Both the position numbers and the translations under genes were made by a program. From Fratercula arctica (Eukaryota > Chordata > Aves > Charadriiformes > Alcidae), in NCBI GenBank assembly GCA_947846985.1, contig CANTUZ010000001.1:37720727-37784726 (forward strand): 64,000 nucleotides of DNA. The letters run 5' to 3'. Below the pieces are notes generated by a model. The model did not search any database, was not told the DNA's origin, and saw only the letters and a list, made by a program, of their open reading frames with translations. Each line of letters begins with the position of its first letter. Position 1 is the first letter of the stretch. Positions 12,701 to 27,560 of the stretch are shown here, piece by piece.

Positions 12701-15700
12701 TGTAAGATGGGTACGTCCCTCTCTCCAGCCAGTATAAAGAGCCTAAGCTCCGTAAATTGTGTGTCTGTATTTATGAGGTATTTTATCTCTTCAAGAGATT
12801 AAATACATACATTAATTTTGGGAGATCAGTTAAAATGCTCAATACCTGATATCCCAGAGTAATTAACATTATAAAGCACTTTATGTGTTTAGTGCTTTGA
12901 TCCTATAGTTTTCACTGCAGTTGCAGATGTTTGGTACATCTGTAAAGCAGACCCTGTAGATCTCAGCTTAAGAACCAAACAACGTAAACTGGGAAAAAAC
13001 CCAAACAACTCAAAACCAAAGCCAACAAACCCCCTCCCTGACACAATGGTTCAGGACCAGAAGAAAGGATAGGGCGCTCTACCAGCTTCTAGCATTTCTT
13101 TTTGATGTAGGTCTCATTTAATCTCCTTTTTTTAAACACTGACCAAAATTTAAGAGGGTCCTCTCCAAGCTCCTCCATCAGCCTAATTTGGCATTGTGTT
13201 CATGTGGGCTATTTGCAGGTTTGGACTCATTGGATTGACTCACTCAGTTCTTGAGCTAATGATGGTGGAGTGGAAGATTAGACATCATAAAGTTTACTTT
13301 ATCATGGAGAAAATGGATCAATGAAAATATTTATATTTTAGAACACTGGTACATAAAGTATGTAAAGTATATAAAGTCTCCCTTCTCCGGTAATGACAGC
13401 AATAAAAGGCACCCACTGAAATAAGAATAGATCCTCAGATAAAGTTCTCAAGAGACAGTTCTTATGGGAACAGAAATCAACTTTGGCAAGTAATTGAAGT
13501 ATTTGAGGAGGAATCTCTACTTTTGAAACTAAGGAAACATTAAAAAAATAAAAATCAGCAAATGTAATTATGACTACAGTAAAAAACAAACTCACAACCT
13601 TATATAAAGGTATAAAAGCAATAGAAGCCTTTATGTATTAATAGAGTATACATTCTGATCCCTATGTAGCCTATCAGTCTCCACCTTGAAGACTTATTTC
13701 TCTGGTTAACACACCTGTAGTACCTGAAACCACTGCCTCTCAGTTATGGTACACAATTCTGATACTGATTTCTTCTGCTGTTAACAAATCCAGTTACCAA
13801 ACTAAACAACCAGTAAAATTTAGGGGCCAAAGTCAACCTGGGTAATGAAAAGTCTCACTCAGCTGTGTTTAAGCCAGGTTCATCCATATTTCATTATTCC
13901 CTCAGGGAGAGGATTTAAACCATGTTTTCCATATTCCTGGAAAGTTCCCTGCTGTTCATTAGCTCCTCTGCTCACAGATATTCACTATAAATAGCAAATG
14001 TTACCGAATGTAGTCACGCAAACACTCATATTGAATGGGGAAAGCTGATGATGATTCCTGCCACAAAAATCCAGTGACTGAATAAAAAGCAAACCATGAC
14101 CTGGAAGCTCTAACTATGAAAATATCAACCTGCCAACTTATGTTACATTAGGCAGGCATTTGCCAACAAATAGTTTACCTGTGGTTCTATTAAGCTCTTT
14201 TATCCAAGATGTTCATACCAAAACAGTGGTGATTTCATTCCATTCCATGCAACAAATGCCTATATTACTAATACAATCTTTTCCATTTATCACTATTACA
14301 ACTTATTTTTTTTTGTGAAGTGGAAATTCCTCTCATATTTTAAATAAAACAAACTGTAAATAAATTGAGCAAAGTGGGATGTATATCCTGTTTTCAGGTT
14401 ACTTAAAATCATTTCCCTCTTTTTGTTTACGAAAACCAATTATCAGAAAATGTTGTCTTTCTAGCCAGTATAGGTTGCCAAATGGCAGGCAAGAACTCAA
14501 GTGACAAAGTGATTCTAGATGTAAATACACATATTAAATTAGTTAACTCAGATTTTAGAAATGGAAAATAAACCTATGAAAAGATTGCTCATTACGACAG
14601 TGCATCTTACTTTTCTACAGTTCAAGGCTTGTTATAATTCTTGGACACAGTTTCTGAAACTGCACAGCTCCATTAGGTGCTGTACACAGATACCCGAATT
14701 TGTTTTGAAACCCCAAAACTGGGTTGCGATACCCAAATTTGTTCCTGGCCTAAAAGCTATCCTACTTCAAGTAGACAAAGTAGCCTGTCCAGAGCTAATT
14801 CAAGTATCTGTACTTGCACGGTATTGTCACGTACCATGTACGCTCATCTCTTTTCAAATACAAAGAAACAGGCTTAAAGCCTAAGAAAACAGATAAAAAG
14901 AAAAAACTCTGGAATAATTATTTGCCCATGCTGAAAATCTGCTGAGATTTCATTCCATTTCCCTGTTTATGACACTAAGTATTCTTGATGTTATCTTTTC
15001 AATTTCTTATTTTATCATTTTACTATGCCACAAGGAGAGAGAAAATCAAGGACTGAAGTTTGAATACAATGTAGAAAAAATTCACTCTTAGTTTTCTGTA
15101 CCTCAGTTTTTTAGATTTTTTAAATCTAAGGCAAATATGGTCACACTTGTTGTGTCAGATAACAGTTTTTTTTCTTTGATTCCTCTATATGGAGTCAGAC
15201 AAATATCATGAGACAATAATACATGAGAAAAACTCTTTCCACTAATAAAATAAAAACTTCACCATTACAAAGTCTTCTTTTTAAGATATCATGACAAAAT
15301 ATTGTAACAGAGAGACCGTGCTACTAACAAGACATTGTTAGAGTCTTTCAAAGGAAGAAAGAGTATGTATTATCAATCCTGGTTGTTGCAAATCTGCTAG
15401 GAAATTGCATGGACTTTAAGTAACTTTGCTTCTTCGTTAAAATAATCTTGCCTTAAAAAGGTTTTTTTTTTTTAAAAAAAAAAAAAACATTACCATGCCG
15501 AGAACATGGGTCAAACTACTTTACAGGGCATACTGAAAGGGAATACATTCTTGATTGGCCAGTATCTTCCAAAATCCAAATATTCTCTCCTTCAACTATG
15601 GCTTCTCACCTTGGATTTGTAAGTTACATCAACGTAAGAGGAGTTACAGTCCCAACTACTTCACACTAGTCTGGATCATTCAATTAAGTCTGGCTACCAT

Positions 15701-18700
15701 CTTTCCTTCTGCCATTCATATGATAGCTGCATTTGCCCCCTATATCTCCTTCCTTTACCACTCATGATCTCCAAGTTTGAGCCACGAAGAAGAAGTATCT
15801 TGAGGCTTCTGATTATTTTGCTGGGTGATTGATGTAGATTTTGCCTTAGGCATGTATGATGGAAATACACAAGACTCATCTATTTCTGGAATGAAACAAA
15901 GATGATACTGCATTTATCAAGCAACTTACAGACACAACCACCAGTTCTGGTTCAACTTAAATGCCAATTTCCCTTTAAAGTATTCCAAAACTTGAAAGTA
16001 AAGCTTCCAACTGTTTCTACCCCAACAAAGGGAAAAAGCTGCAAGATACCCTTGTTTTCCCTGCATCTATTTTATGTCCTTTATTTGTATCAGTGCATTG
16101 GCTTATAATGAAAAAAATCAGGCAGAAACATAACTCCAGTATTTACTTTACACTGTACATTTTTGTTCTCTTGCAACAGCCACTTAGGGAAAAGAAATGA
16201 AACTAAATTCTCCCAAAGGAGGAAAAAAAACACCCAGAACATTAAGGGAACACATTCACTTACATGGCAAAGAAAGACGAATTAACAAGTGTGCTTAAAG
16301 AATTTTATGAGCAATGTTTTGTGCTTTCTCTAGGTATTTTGAATTACTGACTAAACAACGGTGCATTGGCCAGACACCACTTGAGTTACAAAACAGACTC
16401 AGGTAAGGGCTGATACACTGTTTTCTTCCATCTCAGGTTTTGTCCCCAGTGGAGTCTTCTAACCAAAGAAAACTCATTTCTAATGTCTAGCTGAGGAGAT
16501 TTCCTTACCCAATATTTCACTTTATTTTTAAAGAATGATAGCCCTTTTAAGAAAATATATATGCATATAACAATATAAAGATGATTATGGCTGTTGTTCA
16601 GTCAATAGATACATCAATTATTCTATTTGGAACAGAGTTCTTAAAGCCTTTGAAGAAAGAGGCAGGAGTTTAGATACTACTTGTTCTGAAGGTTCAGAAA
16701 ACAGAAGCGAAAGTCTGGTAAATTTATACTTAAAATCTTGTTTAACAAATATGGAAGAGACTTGAAAAGTACTCTGAGAAGTGACAGAACCTCTTTGCTG
16801 TACAGATCAACTCAGTAATTGTCTTCGAATAGGAAGTTCTGTGTGACTAAACAATGAAAAGACAAATACGGGTAAATTGTTGGTAATTTACAGCTCCCTT
16901 CACAGTTCTAAGATTGTCCACTGATGCATATTCAGAAGACTGCTTTGAATATATAACTTGCCTGCTGTAGCTTTTGGAAATCTCGTTACCTAGCTAGACA
17001 ATTATGAAGCTGACATTTAATGTATGTGCAATTATGGAATATACAGTGTCACCGCTTTCAAATGTCACCTCTTTGCCACAGTTCTTATCTTGCAGAAAAT
17101 GTCCTTGCCTCCCTTGAGAGAAGTGGTCTTATTCAACCAGCACCAATGAACACTGGGGAGATATTTACAAAAGCAATTAGCTCTTTTGAGTGCCTAATTT
17201 GACATCTTCAAAGGCCCCCACTTTAGGAATGAAGTTGTCAGACCTCTAGGGAATAAGCCTCATTATAAGGCCCACCTTGTCTCAAGGTGGCACCTAAAAT
17301 TTTTACTCTTAAAAAGGTTTGGTTCTTTTTCTTGTCTGTATTATGTTCACATATATTTCTTTATGATAAGACACAGAATGGAGGATATGGGCTAAAGCTG
17401 ATAGTGTGTGTTTGGCTTACGCTAAGGGCAAGTTAAAGGTTTTTTTTGCTAACTATACCAATATTTCACAGTTCTAATATGCATTTACTACTAATTTGAA
17501 GTACCCCTTTCCACGCTTAACAGAGCTTGCATCCATTTTGCGATATCTGGCATTTAAAAATAAATAAACAATCGAGTGTTTTATACCTCTCTTTATGTCA
17601 GTCTTTATTATAAAGGTTGATTTTATTAGCTTTGTTGGAAAGGCTCTGAAGAAAAAAATAATCAAAATTTCTCATTTTTCATCAGAAACTCTTCTCACTG
17701 GCTGTCACCCCTTCTGACTTGAATACTTTCTCCGCTCAACATTAAATTATGAGAGAGGGAGATCACTAGAAAAAGATCCTAAAAAACTTTGTATCAAAAT
17801 TAACCTTATTCCTAGATACATTGGAACGTAAATTCTTCAGGGCCGCCTCTGTGAGAGACTGTATGTGTATACAACTATGGCAATGCAGTTCTAAACAAAA
17901 AAAAAAAATAAAAATGAGTAAATTCACTTTTCTTTTCTGGATTTTTTTTTTTTATACATGCAAAATTGACTCTTGTGGTCACCATTCCTTTGAACTCTGC
18001 TGTCTGCTCTAGGAAAAAACTCTTTATTATAAGTAGTGCAGATGGTTTCAGGGGAATTATTTCTGTTAGAATAAGCAGCAATTTTACTTGACTTATGAAG
18101 TCAATATTGAAGTGAAGCTTTGGTCTTAAAATGTGAACAGCAGAACTATGTGTTGGTTTTTTTAATAGAAATCCTATTAAATGTTTTCATTTCATAACAG
18201 CGCCTACAGATATTCCAAGTCTTCTGCCAAGGAAACTTGTCTATTGCATAAAAGTTCACAAAGCCTTACAAAAATTTTCTCCACCAGAGGTACCAACATT
18301 GTTGTTTTCAGATCACGTACAGAAAGAAGAATAGGCAAACATGCACAGTGCCTTCAAAACAGTATCTACCATGAAGAACAGGTAGTGCTCAAGAATGCAT
18401 CTTTATTACTAACACCTACTGGGTAAAAAGTTATCTTCACAGTTTCTTCAGTGTTAGGCATTTCCTAATGTTTGCTACATACTGTTGTGGAAAAGACAGC
18501 AACATACACGGACTTAAGGAAAAAAAAAAAAAAAGGTAAAATTTGGTTGAAATGTCAATCATAGTTTGCTGTCATATACAGCAATGATGAAATAAAATAG
18601 TGACCTCTAAGTGGTTGCACTGTTGGTTTCAAGAATTAAGATGAGCCTGAGCTCATTGTCAGCTTATGATTGTCAAAAATAAGGTAGCAGGCACTAATAC

Positions 18701-21700
18701 GAACCTCAGATGACAGTGCTATTATGAATAAGAGATGAAAAAACCCAAGGAATATGAGAAAAGGGTTTTCTTCTGCTTAATTGGGACCAGAATGACATTG
18801 CTTGACATGGATTTTATTTAACAGAGGTGTTTAAAATGCTTCAGGCTAAACGTGACATGAAGATTATTCTATTGTTTATAGATTTATTGGACAAACAGCT
18901 ATAGTAATTAAGACTATCTCTTACCACGGAAGTTTGATTTGAATACAGAAACAAGACCTTATTGTTACCTTTGGAGGTATAGTCCACAACACAATTACTG
19001 ATTGTAATGGAAAGATTTCTTTCAATCTTTGCAGTCACAAAAAGCAATCTGTATTTTTTTTTTTTACCTGCATTTTATTATAGCTTTTCTTTACTCGCAG
19101 CATTTTGAATACAATATACTTGTAACAAAACAAAACAAAACAAAAAAAAATCACTTTCTGCTGCATTTGAAGTATATACACTTGCAATCAAAGCTGCATC
19201 TCAAATTTGTACTCATGCATTTCAGATAACATTACCTTGGCTAATGTTACTGCAAATAAACGCGTAGCCATAGCAGCAGGGAACTTGGTGCAGGCTGCAA
19301 AGCCTGACCGAAAACTTAGTGAATAATGCAGGTTTCCGTGCTGCAGTGGGCTCTGTGCTGCCATGGATATGCTGTTATGTGTATTTGAACTCAACTAGCT
19401 TGAAATAAACGTGTGAGCTGCAAATATGCCTTGACTGTTGTTGTAAATAACAGATAAACTCAGATCAGCCACGCCTATTAGCTGCTTGAAATGATCTTCT
19501 AATGTGCAAAATCTTGATCATTGAAAATTAAGTGCTTTTTTTCTGCTCCATAAATAAAATAAAAAAGCTCCCCTGAATCAAAACCTTACCGAAATACAAC
19601 ACTAAAACTGTACTAATACTCCATTTGTGTCATACAGTGCTCTGTATGACAGCAAAAGCATATACCACAATATTTACAGCAGTTTATGGCTCTCTGCAGT
19701 CAAAGCAAGCTGTAACATTAACAAATAGTTCTGAACATATATGTAATTCAGTAGTTAAAAATACAAAGCACCATGAATGGAAAGAAAGGAAATAAATATA
19801 CCAATCATATCTATGTCAACAAAAATCGAGTGAAAATTATTTGTATTCTTAAGGTATTAGAACATTTCCAAGATCTAGGAATTCCAAATGTATATTATTT
19901 CTATTAGTTATGCAGCAGGGCTTCTCCTCAGCAAGAAATTATCCGACTTGATGGGCCTTGTCACAAGCAGAAAAAATACAATTGGCAATTCTGATCACAG
20001 AAATAGAGTAAATTCAAACTTGACAAAAACCACATACCGTGTTAGAAGAAGGCCATCTATTCAATAAAAGAAGAGTGCAGTAGGACCGAAAATAAAATAA
20101 CACACCCGAGAGGCTACCCTGGGATGCAGCATGAGAACCAGTACTCCTTTTTTATCAGCTGAACACTACCAGAGCTTTCTGGGGAGCTCAACAGATCGTG
20201 AAGAGAAGAATGGCTAGCATTCCACTAAATTTACTGTTCTTCCTTTTCTTTCTTAAGCAGCCCATTTAGTTAAAAGAAACAATTTCAGTTCTCAATTCTA
20301 GAGCTAAGCAGCGTTGGCTTGCTCCTCTGTATCAAGTGATAGTTTGGTACCTTGAGCAGCATCGTACTGAGGATGACAATGGCAACAGTTAGAGACATTT
20401 CCTTCCTGCTTCTATTTATATTACAGCTATGGAGAAAGCGTGCTTTCTAGCTGTATTTCTCTCCCGTGCCATCCTCTGTGAGACATGGAGCCACTACTCT
20501 TTAGTTCCCATCTATGCTTGGGTCTGATTTGTATTCCACTTTTTGAGAGAAATATCTTTAATCATAAAGACTAAAACAGTTTTTATTTGTTTGCTTGGTT
20601 TTGTTTTGTTTGGAAACAGAAGAGATTAGCTAGAACTTGATGGCATCGGCCCAACAGGGATTGCTACAGCCTGTAAGATTCAGAGGACAGACGCTTCAAG
20701 TCATGGCTTCTAATTCTTTTTGACTGCATGATGAGTCAAAGTTCATCCTAGGTATGAATCTGCAGCGGGTATTAATAAAGTATCTCTACTATGAGTGAGC
20801 CGGTTAGTCTCATCAGAAGCAGCAGTAACCAAACCAGTTAACATAAACAGCCAAAACCAGTACAAAAGCAAACTACTAGAGTGCCTGAATTGCTGCTTGA
20901 GGACTTTATTGTTCTCCATGTATTTTAAGCTTCGAGTAAGCCAGTGTTTTTTTTGCCATGATACAAAATTTAGCATCCTTTTGAAATTTTAGGTTGGGGA
21001 AAAAGAACAAATCAATGAAAGACCAAGTCAATACTTCTGTCATATCCCAATTTTTCTGAAGTGGGCTGAAATCACAGACTTCTTCCTTATACAGTGTATA
21101 TGTAATAAACCATTATATACAGTATTTACCATGTACTATACACATGTACATAGAAGGAATAGGTTATTGCATGCATCCATGTTAGATATTAAGTGCAAGA
21201 AAAAAAGATATAGAGGATAATACTGAAAAAAATCCCAAACCTGTCATTATACATTGTTGAACTCAGAAACAGAAAATTAAAGAAATTTTATCATTACAAT
21301 TCTAGCTTTGACTGGCCACATTATTAAGATCAATGAGATTATTTCTTTGATACTCAGGGTCTATCATTCATTCTAGATAGTATGCAACTTAATTTCTGAT
21401 CTACTAATAACAAAATAAATTATTAAAAGCAAATTCACAACTTACCTACACAGACTTAGAATAGCAAAAAAAAAAAAAGCTCACCTCAAAGATGAACTCG
21501 GAGCAACCAATGACTACGTATTTCTAACAAAAAGCCAAAAAAGGCTTTGATAAGCGAACTCACCATAACCTACACCAAGTTTAGTGCTGTTTGGATCAAG
21601 ATAGAGAAATGTAATATGTAGATATTGTGACAAGTGTCAACAAATCAAAAACATACTAATCAATTCCTTAAAGGCAAGCTCAGAGTTGTATTATCTTGTT

Positions 21701-22075
21701 CCTGAGCTAGCAAGACAGGTGCAAGAAAAGCTGAATTCATCTTAAAATGTCTTAGAATCAGATTGTCTCAAAATGTTGTATGGAAAAACTGACTTTGGTA
21801 AAAAGAACAAAAAAATCCAAGAGTTTACTTTTACTCTTCTCTCCAAATCAAATGTCTGAACTTCAAATTTCAGTACCATTTTATATCCATCTGATGTACA
21901 ATTCAGTCCCCAGGTTAGACCAAGATTTTGCAGAATTAAAATCTTGGGTGTTGGTGTTTTTTTCCTGTTTGTTTTTGATGTTTTGTTTTTAACCTGAAAC
22001 ATAAAACATATCTCTAACATTTGTCCAAATGCAGTTAGTTTGAAAACGGGAAACTACACTGTCTGTCCACAAACA

Positions 22076-22101
22076 GATAGATAGATAGAAAGATAGAATG
22101 G
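22076..22101. repeat. GATA microsatellite
   Basis: A short run of AGAT/GATA units (ATAGATAGATAG then AAAGATAG). Few units, possibly polymorphic. Confidence 0.75.
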
Positions 22102-23190
22102 GCTGAAAAGAAGCAACATTCAACATAATTGTTCTTAGAAGCAGAAACACTTATAGGATAAATTCGTATGTGTTTTATAGTCATTATTCAAATATCAATA
22201 TGTTATGTGCTAGACAAGCACCTGTCAAATATACTCAATTCTTCTTTCAGCCAATTCCTATAAGTGAATTAATTATCTTCAAACTGTCCTTCCAGCTTAT
22301 TTTCTTTAAATTTGTGTTTAATAATGCCAAATTCTGCATGGTCTTTTTTTTGCTATAGACACTTAAGAAAAAAAACACTTAAACATAAGGTATAATTAAT
22401 AACGTCAATTTGATGGCATCTGCTTTACAAACTCTGCGGTGCATTTAAATACCAAAGGGTAATGCATTCTGCTTACAAAATTAAGAAAGGAGATTTTTTT
22501 TTCCCTTAAGTTTCAATGAAAATTTTTCTTTACTGGAGGCACTACATATATAAACTTTTTCCTGAGACCACTAGTTACAAGCCACTGACAGCAGTCACTC
22601 TGGACTTCTCAAGCTTAATTAAGACACAGCTAATACAATAATATTCTATAGATTGCCTAACAAAGCTAAAAAGCACCCATGCCCTCACTGTATCTTCTCA
22701 CATATGAGCGTGTCCTACTGATTATGGCGAGATAGTTGAGGAGTTTATGAGTAAACATATGAATAAGACTCATGCTTAAAATTTGGAGAAATATTGTGCC
22801 ATGAAATAACTGATTAATTCACTATTACTTTGCTGATACAACATTGCTTTTGATTTATACTGGTAAATGATAGCTTAAACAATTCCAGCTGTAGTATCAA
22901 GAAAACCAAGACAAAAAAAAACCAGAATGAATCCAACAAGTTCTCTGATTTGGTATCATAAACATGTAGTAACATTTAAAATGTTCTGCAACCTCTGCTT
23001 TCTATTATAGTTTCATAATCCATTAAAAAATCCCTGCATGATTGTTCTTAAGGATTATAAAAGTACTACATTTAAAACCATAGCCAAATTTTAAATGAAT
23101 AAAAACCCCACAAAAGACAGAAGTGCTTTGCAAAGTAATCAATAAGTAGAGTTTCAGGATGTAATATTCAGGTGATTCTTAAAAAGCACG

Positions 23191-23196
23191 TTTAAT
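23191..23196 (-). terminator. Candidate poly(A) signal ATTAAA for the short DIAPH3 isoform
   Basis: The minus strand carries ATTAAA about 95 nt beyond the short-isoform stop codon. This is the commonest variant of AATAAA. In AT-rich DNA such hexamers occur often by chance, and I did not verify a downstream GU-rich element. It is a weak candidate only. Confidence 0.2.
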
Positions 23197-23289
23197 ACAG
23201 TTTCAGTATTCCACTAATGTAGAAAACTGAAAAAACCACAGCAGTCTTTTGAAAGCACAGATCAACTACATAAGCTAAGAGCATGCAAT

Positions 23290-23369
23290 TCATGAATATG
23301 GTTCATTACCATGGTTACAAGCTTTCAGCACAGGCCGCTGTGTGGTTGGACTCAGATTTTGTGGTATGT
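23290..23369 (-). CDS. DIAPH3: DIAPH3 last coding exon of a short-tail isoform
   Basis: After the acceptor TTTTGCAG the frame continues from the DAD exon: (D)IPQNLSPTTQRPVLKACNHG, then NEPYS and a TGA stop at 23292-23290. QRPVLKxCNHG matches the DIAPH3 tail as I remember it. The in-frame stop gives a short C-terminus. A possible donor (CATG followed by GTAATG) lies inside the exon at 23310/23309. If used, the stop would be skipped and further 3' exons joined. I recall that mammalian DIAPH3 has a longer C-terminal isoform, but I could not find matching exons in 1-23289. The upstream intron is only 427 nt (23370-23796). Confidence 0.88.
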
Positions 23370-23917
<548 letters not shown>

Positions 23918-25833
23918 CTAGGTTACCATAGCAATATCAAAGCATAAATAATAACAACAATAAACAACAATAATAAAAGTTATTAATGGTATTATTAAAA
24001 CTATTTCTTTCCAATTTAGACCAGGGTTATAACATTCACAATTTGTTCTCTTGCAATTAATCACAACAGATTTGGTCTTCTATACATTGAACTAGGCCAA
24101 ATTTTATTCCATTCATTTCACATTCCTTTTTCTCCATACTAAGAGTCAAGCATAGTTTTAAGTGAAATGTCATTTCACTCATATTTTCATTTCAGTACCC
24201 TTTTGCAACTGCAAATAATCAGTTTCACGTCATGTTTCAAGAGCTGTCCTTAAATTATTTGCTATATTAGACAAGAGATCATTTCAGTTATTGTTATAAA
24301 AAGTTGAAATTGTTTCTCAGTAGGAAGCTGAGTGAACAATATTGGACTGGATAGGATACAGAGTGATATCCACAGGTAGCTTTAATCAAAAGCCATTTTC
24401 CCTTCATATTTAATAACCTCTGGCCAATATTAAATAATTGATGCAGTTCAGGAAAATCCTACTCATCGTATTACACACGTATGTGTAATATCCCCTGAAA
24501 GAATTATGAAAGTTACTATGAGATCATAATTAAATGCAAGCATTAAATGCCCTATTTTTATTTCCTCAAATAAAGAACATCAGAAAATGTTACATTTTTG
24601 AACCTTGTGCCTACGCCTGAGAGGACAAAGAACACAACTCCAGGGATTTATTATAGGACAAAAAATCACCACAGAGGAATAAAGAATTACATCATAAAAA
24701 TCTCATTATGCCTCACTGGGCAAAACTCCCTAGATCAACACACACCTTGGATACAGTCAGACACATCACATGGTTCTGCAGTTATTGCAAAAAGTGAATA
24801 TTCAAATCAGGTTCTAATCTACCTGACGGGGAGAATGAGATGCCATGCTACTAACTTAAGGACTTCTGAAAGTACTGGACTACAAGTAAGGAAGCAACGT
24901 AGCCTTCCAGACCTGAACATGGGGGAAAATTATTATAGAAAATGTTGCTTTCCAACACTATTTCTATTTGTTTCCTGCCTTTAAAGAAACTTCATCTTTC
25001 AATACGCTTTAAAGAATTCCAGCACCTTTCTAAGGCAAGTGGTTTCAAGGGCAACAAAAATAATTCAGACAAAAAAAGCTCAAAGCCGTCAAATCAGCAT
25101 GGGCTAAATCATGAACATGACGTTCTAGAAACAACATCTTTACTTTCATTATTCTACCACTAAGTCAAGAGTTGAATCTAATTTAGCTTCTGAGAACCCT
25201 AAGATTGCATATCATTTAAAAGCAGAAGAGGAAAGCATAACAAAAAGCGGTACAAGATTTTAGGAACTGAAATATGCAAATCATTATTAAAAAAAAAATA
25301 ATTTATTGTCTCAAAATTTAAGCTTCCATGTTCACAAATTAAAGAAAGATGTCCTTCAAATATGACTTAAAGTCACATAGTGGTAATCTCCTCATAAAAT
25401 AGCAAGAGTCTATATATTAAAAAATTCTATAGAAATAAACGTATAAACATATGTAAAGCTCACAACAGATGTTCCCTAACATTAACTCAATTTCCAATTA
25501 GCTTTTCATAAACATTTTTGTCATTTTCTCTATTCTTTATTATTTACAGAAGTACCAAAATATTTTACTTTAAAAAACTGGTTTTGTGATATTTTATTAC
25601 AAATTGCACTTAGTTAGTGCTTCTGTTCCTTTTACTTGCATTTTTACTCATTCCTTAGTTTCTGCTAATTCTACACGTATATTTGTGTTTAGAAAGTGAT
25701 TTTGTTTTAATTTTTTGAATTTCTTAAAAATATCCTCTAAGGATAATCATCTTCCCTCCCCGTAGCATTTGATTTACTGCTCTCCCAAGATGCTGGTCCT
25801 TAAAACAACAAAACTGTAATCTGAGAACACCCT

Positions 25834-26850
25834 TAGAATCATAGAATTGTTTAGGTTGGAAAAGACTCCTAAGATCATCCAGTTCAACTGTAAACCTTGC
25901 ACTGTTAAGTCCACCATTAAACCACGTCCCTAAGCACCACGTCTACACATCTTTTAAATACCTCAAGGGATGGTGATTCCACCACTTCCCTGGGCAGCCT
26001 GTTCCAATGCTTGATAACCCTTTCAGTATAAAAAAAATTCCTCATATCTAATCCAAATCTCCCCTGGCGTAACTTGAGGCCCTTTCCTCCCATCCTATCA
26101 CCAGTTACTTGGGAGAAGAGACCAACTCACACCTCTCTACAACCTCCTTTCAGGTAGTTGTAGAGATCAATAAGGTCTCCCCTCAGCCTCCTTTTCTCCA
26201 GGCTAAACAACACCAGCTCCCTCAGCAGCTCCTTGTAAGACTTGCTCTCCAGACCCCTCACCAGCTTCATTGCCCTTCTCTGGACCTGCTCCAGCACCTC
26301 AATGTCTTTCTTGTAGTGAGGTGCCCAAAACTGGACACAGTACTCAAGGTGGTGCCTCACCATTGCCGAGTACAGGGGGACAATCACTTCCCTAGTCCTA
26401 CTCACCACACTGTTCCTGATACAGGCTCATATTCAGCCGGATGTTGACAAACACCTCCAGGTCCTTTTCTGCCAGGCAGCTCTCCAGCCACTCCTCCCCA
26501 AGCTTGTAGTGCTGCATGGGGCTGTTGTGACCCAAGTGCAGGACCCAGCACTTGGCCTTGTTGAACCTTGTACCATTGGCCTCAGTCCATCGATCCAACC
26601 TGTCCAGATCCCTCTGCAGAGCCTTCCTACCCCCAGGCAGGTCGACACTCCCACCTAACTTGGTGTCATCTGCAAACTTACTGAGGGTGCACTCAATCCC
26701 CTCATCAACATCATTGATAAAGATATTAAACAGAACTTGCCCAAATACTGAGCCCTGGGGAACATCACTTGTGACCAGCCACCAACTGGATTTAACTCCA
26801 TTCAACACAGCTCTTTAGCCATCCAGCCAGATTTTCACCCAACTAAGTGT
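25834..26850 (-). mobile_element. CR1 LINE, about 1 kb, RT C-terminal part and 3' UTR
   Basis: On the minus strand this runs from the reverse-transcriptase palm region to the CR1 3' end at TAGAATCATAGAATTG (25834 on the plus strand). The translated frame shows [19 protein letters not shown] (motif around GVPQGS) and [10 protein letters not shown], in which FADD carries the catalytic aspartates, followed by the usual EKDLEVFV and SLEKRRLRG blocks. A deletion of roughly 60 bp near 26420-26432 fuses the NMS and YQEQCG segments and shifts the frame, so the ORF is split into 26398-26808 and 26127-26408. The 5' part (endonuclease domain) is missing. It sits in sense orientation with DIAPH3. Confidence 0.93.
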
Positions 26851-27560
26851 AACACTTAGTTCTCTTTTCTCTATACTCTGTATTACCGAAGTGGTTAACT
26901 TAGCAACCTTACACCAGAGAGGCATACACAAAAAAAAATAATGGAAAATTAGCAAATATTTTATAAGTTTTCATAACATTTAAGTGCATTTCTTTTCTGT
27001 AAAATAGATGGCGGATATAGAATAAACACGAAGATTGAAACAGATTTTTCTCTTGCTTTGCATTTGGTATAACATGTTTTATTATGCTGAAGTTTGCTTT
27101 CTTATGACTAATGGACTATCAAAGGTATTAAAATGACTTGGAACGTACCTTACAAAAATTACTTAGATTATGTATTTAGCTTCCTGGGTTTTCAGGTTTT
27201 GTGGTGGTGGGGTTTTGTTTTTTACTTTCCTTTCTCCATCTAATGTCATTAAATTCTCTAAAATACTAATGTCTGGAATGAAACCACTCGGTGAATAGTT
27301 CCAAACCAAAGTGATGCTTGAAGAAATTTTGATGCCAAGCCATTAGTTACATTAAGGTACATCAATGTTATTATAAGCATTATAACATGAAAATGTTATA
27401 AGCATTTTGAGTAACAGTAATGCAAAAAAGATGGAATATCACAGTACCCAAAATGATACCATAAATGTTTATGGAAAAGAGTTCATAAGCTTTGTTTTAG
27501 GAAGTAGTAATAAGAGAAGAAAAATTTCAATCCTATTTCAGCATGTCATCTCTTTCACGG

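Larger units (their letters stand above)
9735..23289. other. AT-rich sequence between the CR1 copy and DIAPH3
   Basis: No exon, RNA gene or named transposon was recognised. It contains T-rich tracts (10512-10570), a poly-T/poly-A junction at 15461-15487, a short GATA repeat (22076-22090) and scattered poly-A runs. The block at about 11640-11880 is less AT-rich than its surroundings and contains no obvious frame. Extra 3' exons of a long DIAPH3 isoform might lie here, but I could not find them. Confidence 0.55.

Noticed and set aside
14561..14884. Overlapping 107- and 66-codon plus-strand frames
   Set aside because: Repetitive-looking local sequence (ACCCGAATTTG / ACCCAAATTTG) but no recognised protein or element.
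20281..20420. Minus-strand 35-codon stretch ending QANAA-stop, considered as a 3' terminal DIAPH3 exon
   Set aside because: The available acceptors give the wrong phase for joining to the donor at 23310, and the residues do not match DIAPH3 tails.
24598..24984. 128-codon plus-strand frame
   Set aside because: No domain, no splice-site context and antisense to the DIAPH3 intron. Consistent with a chance frame.
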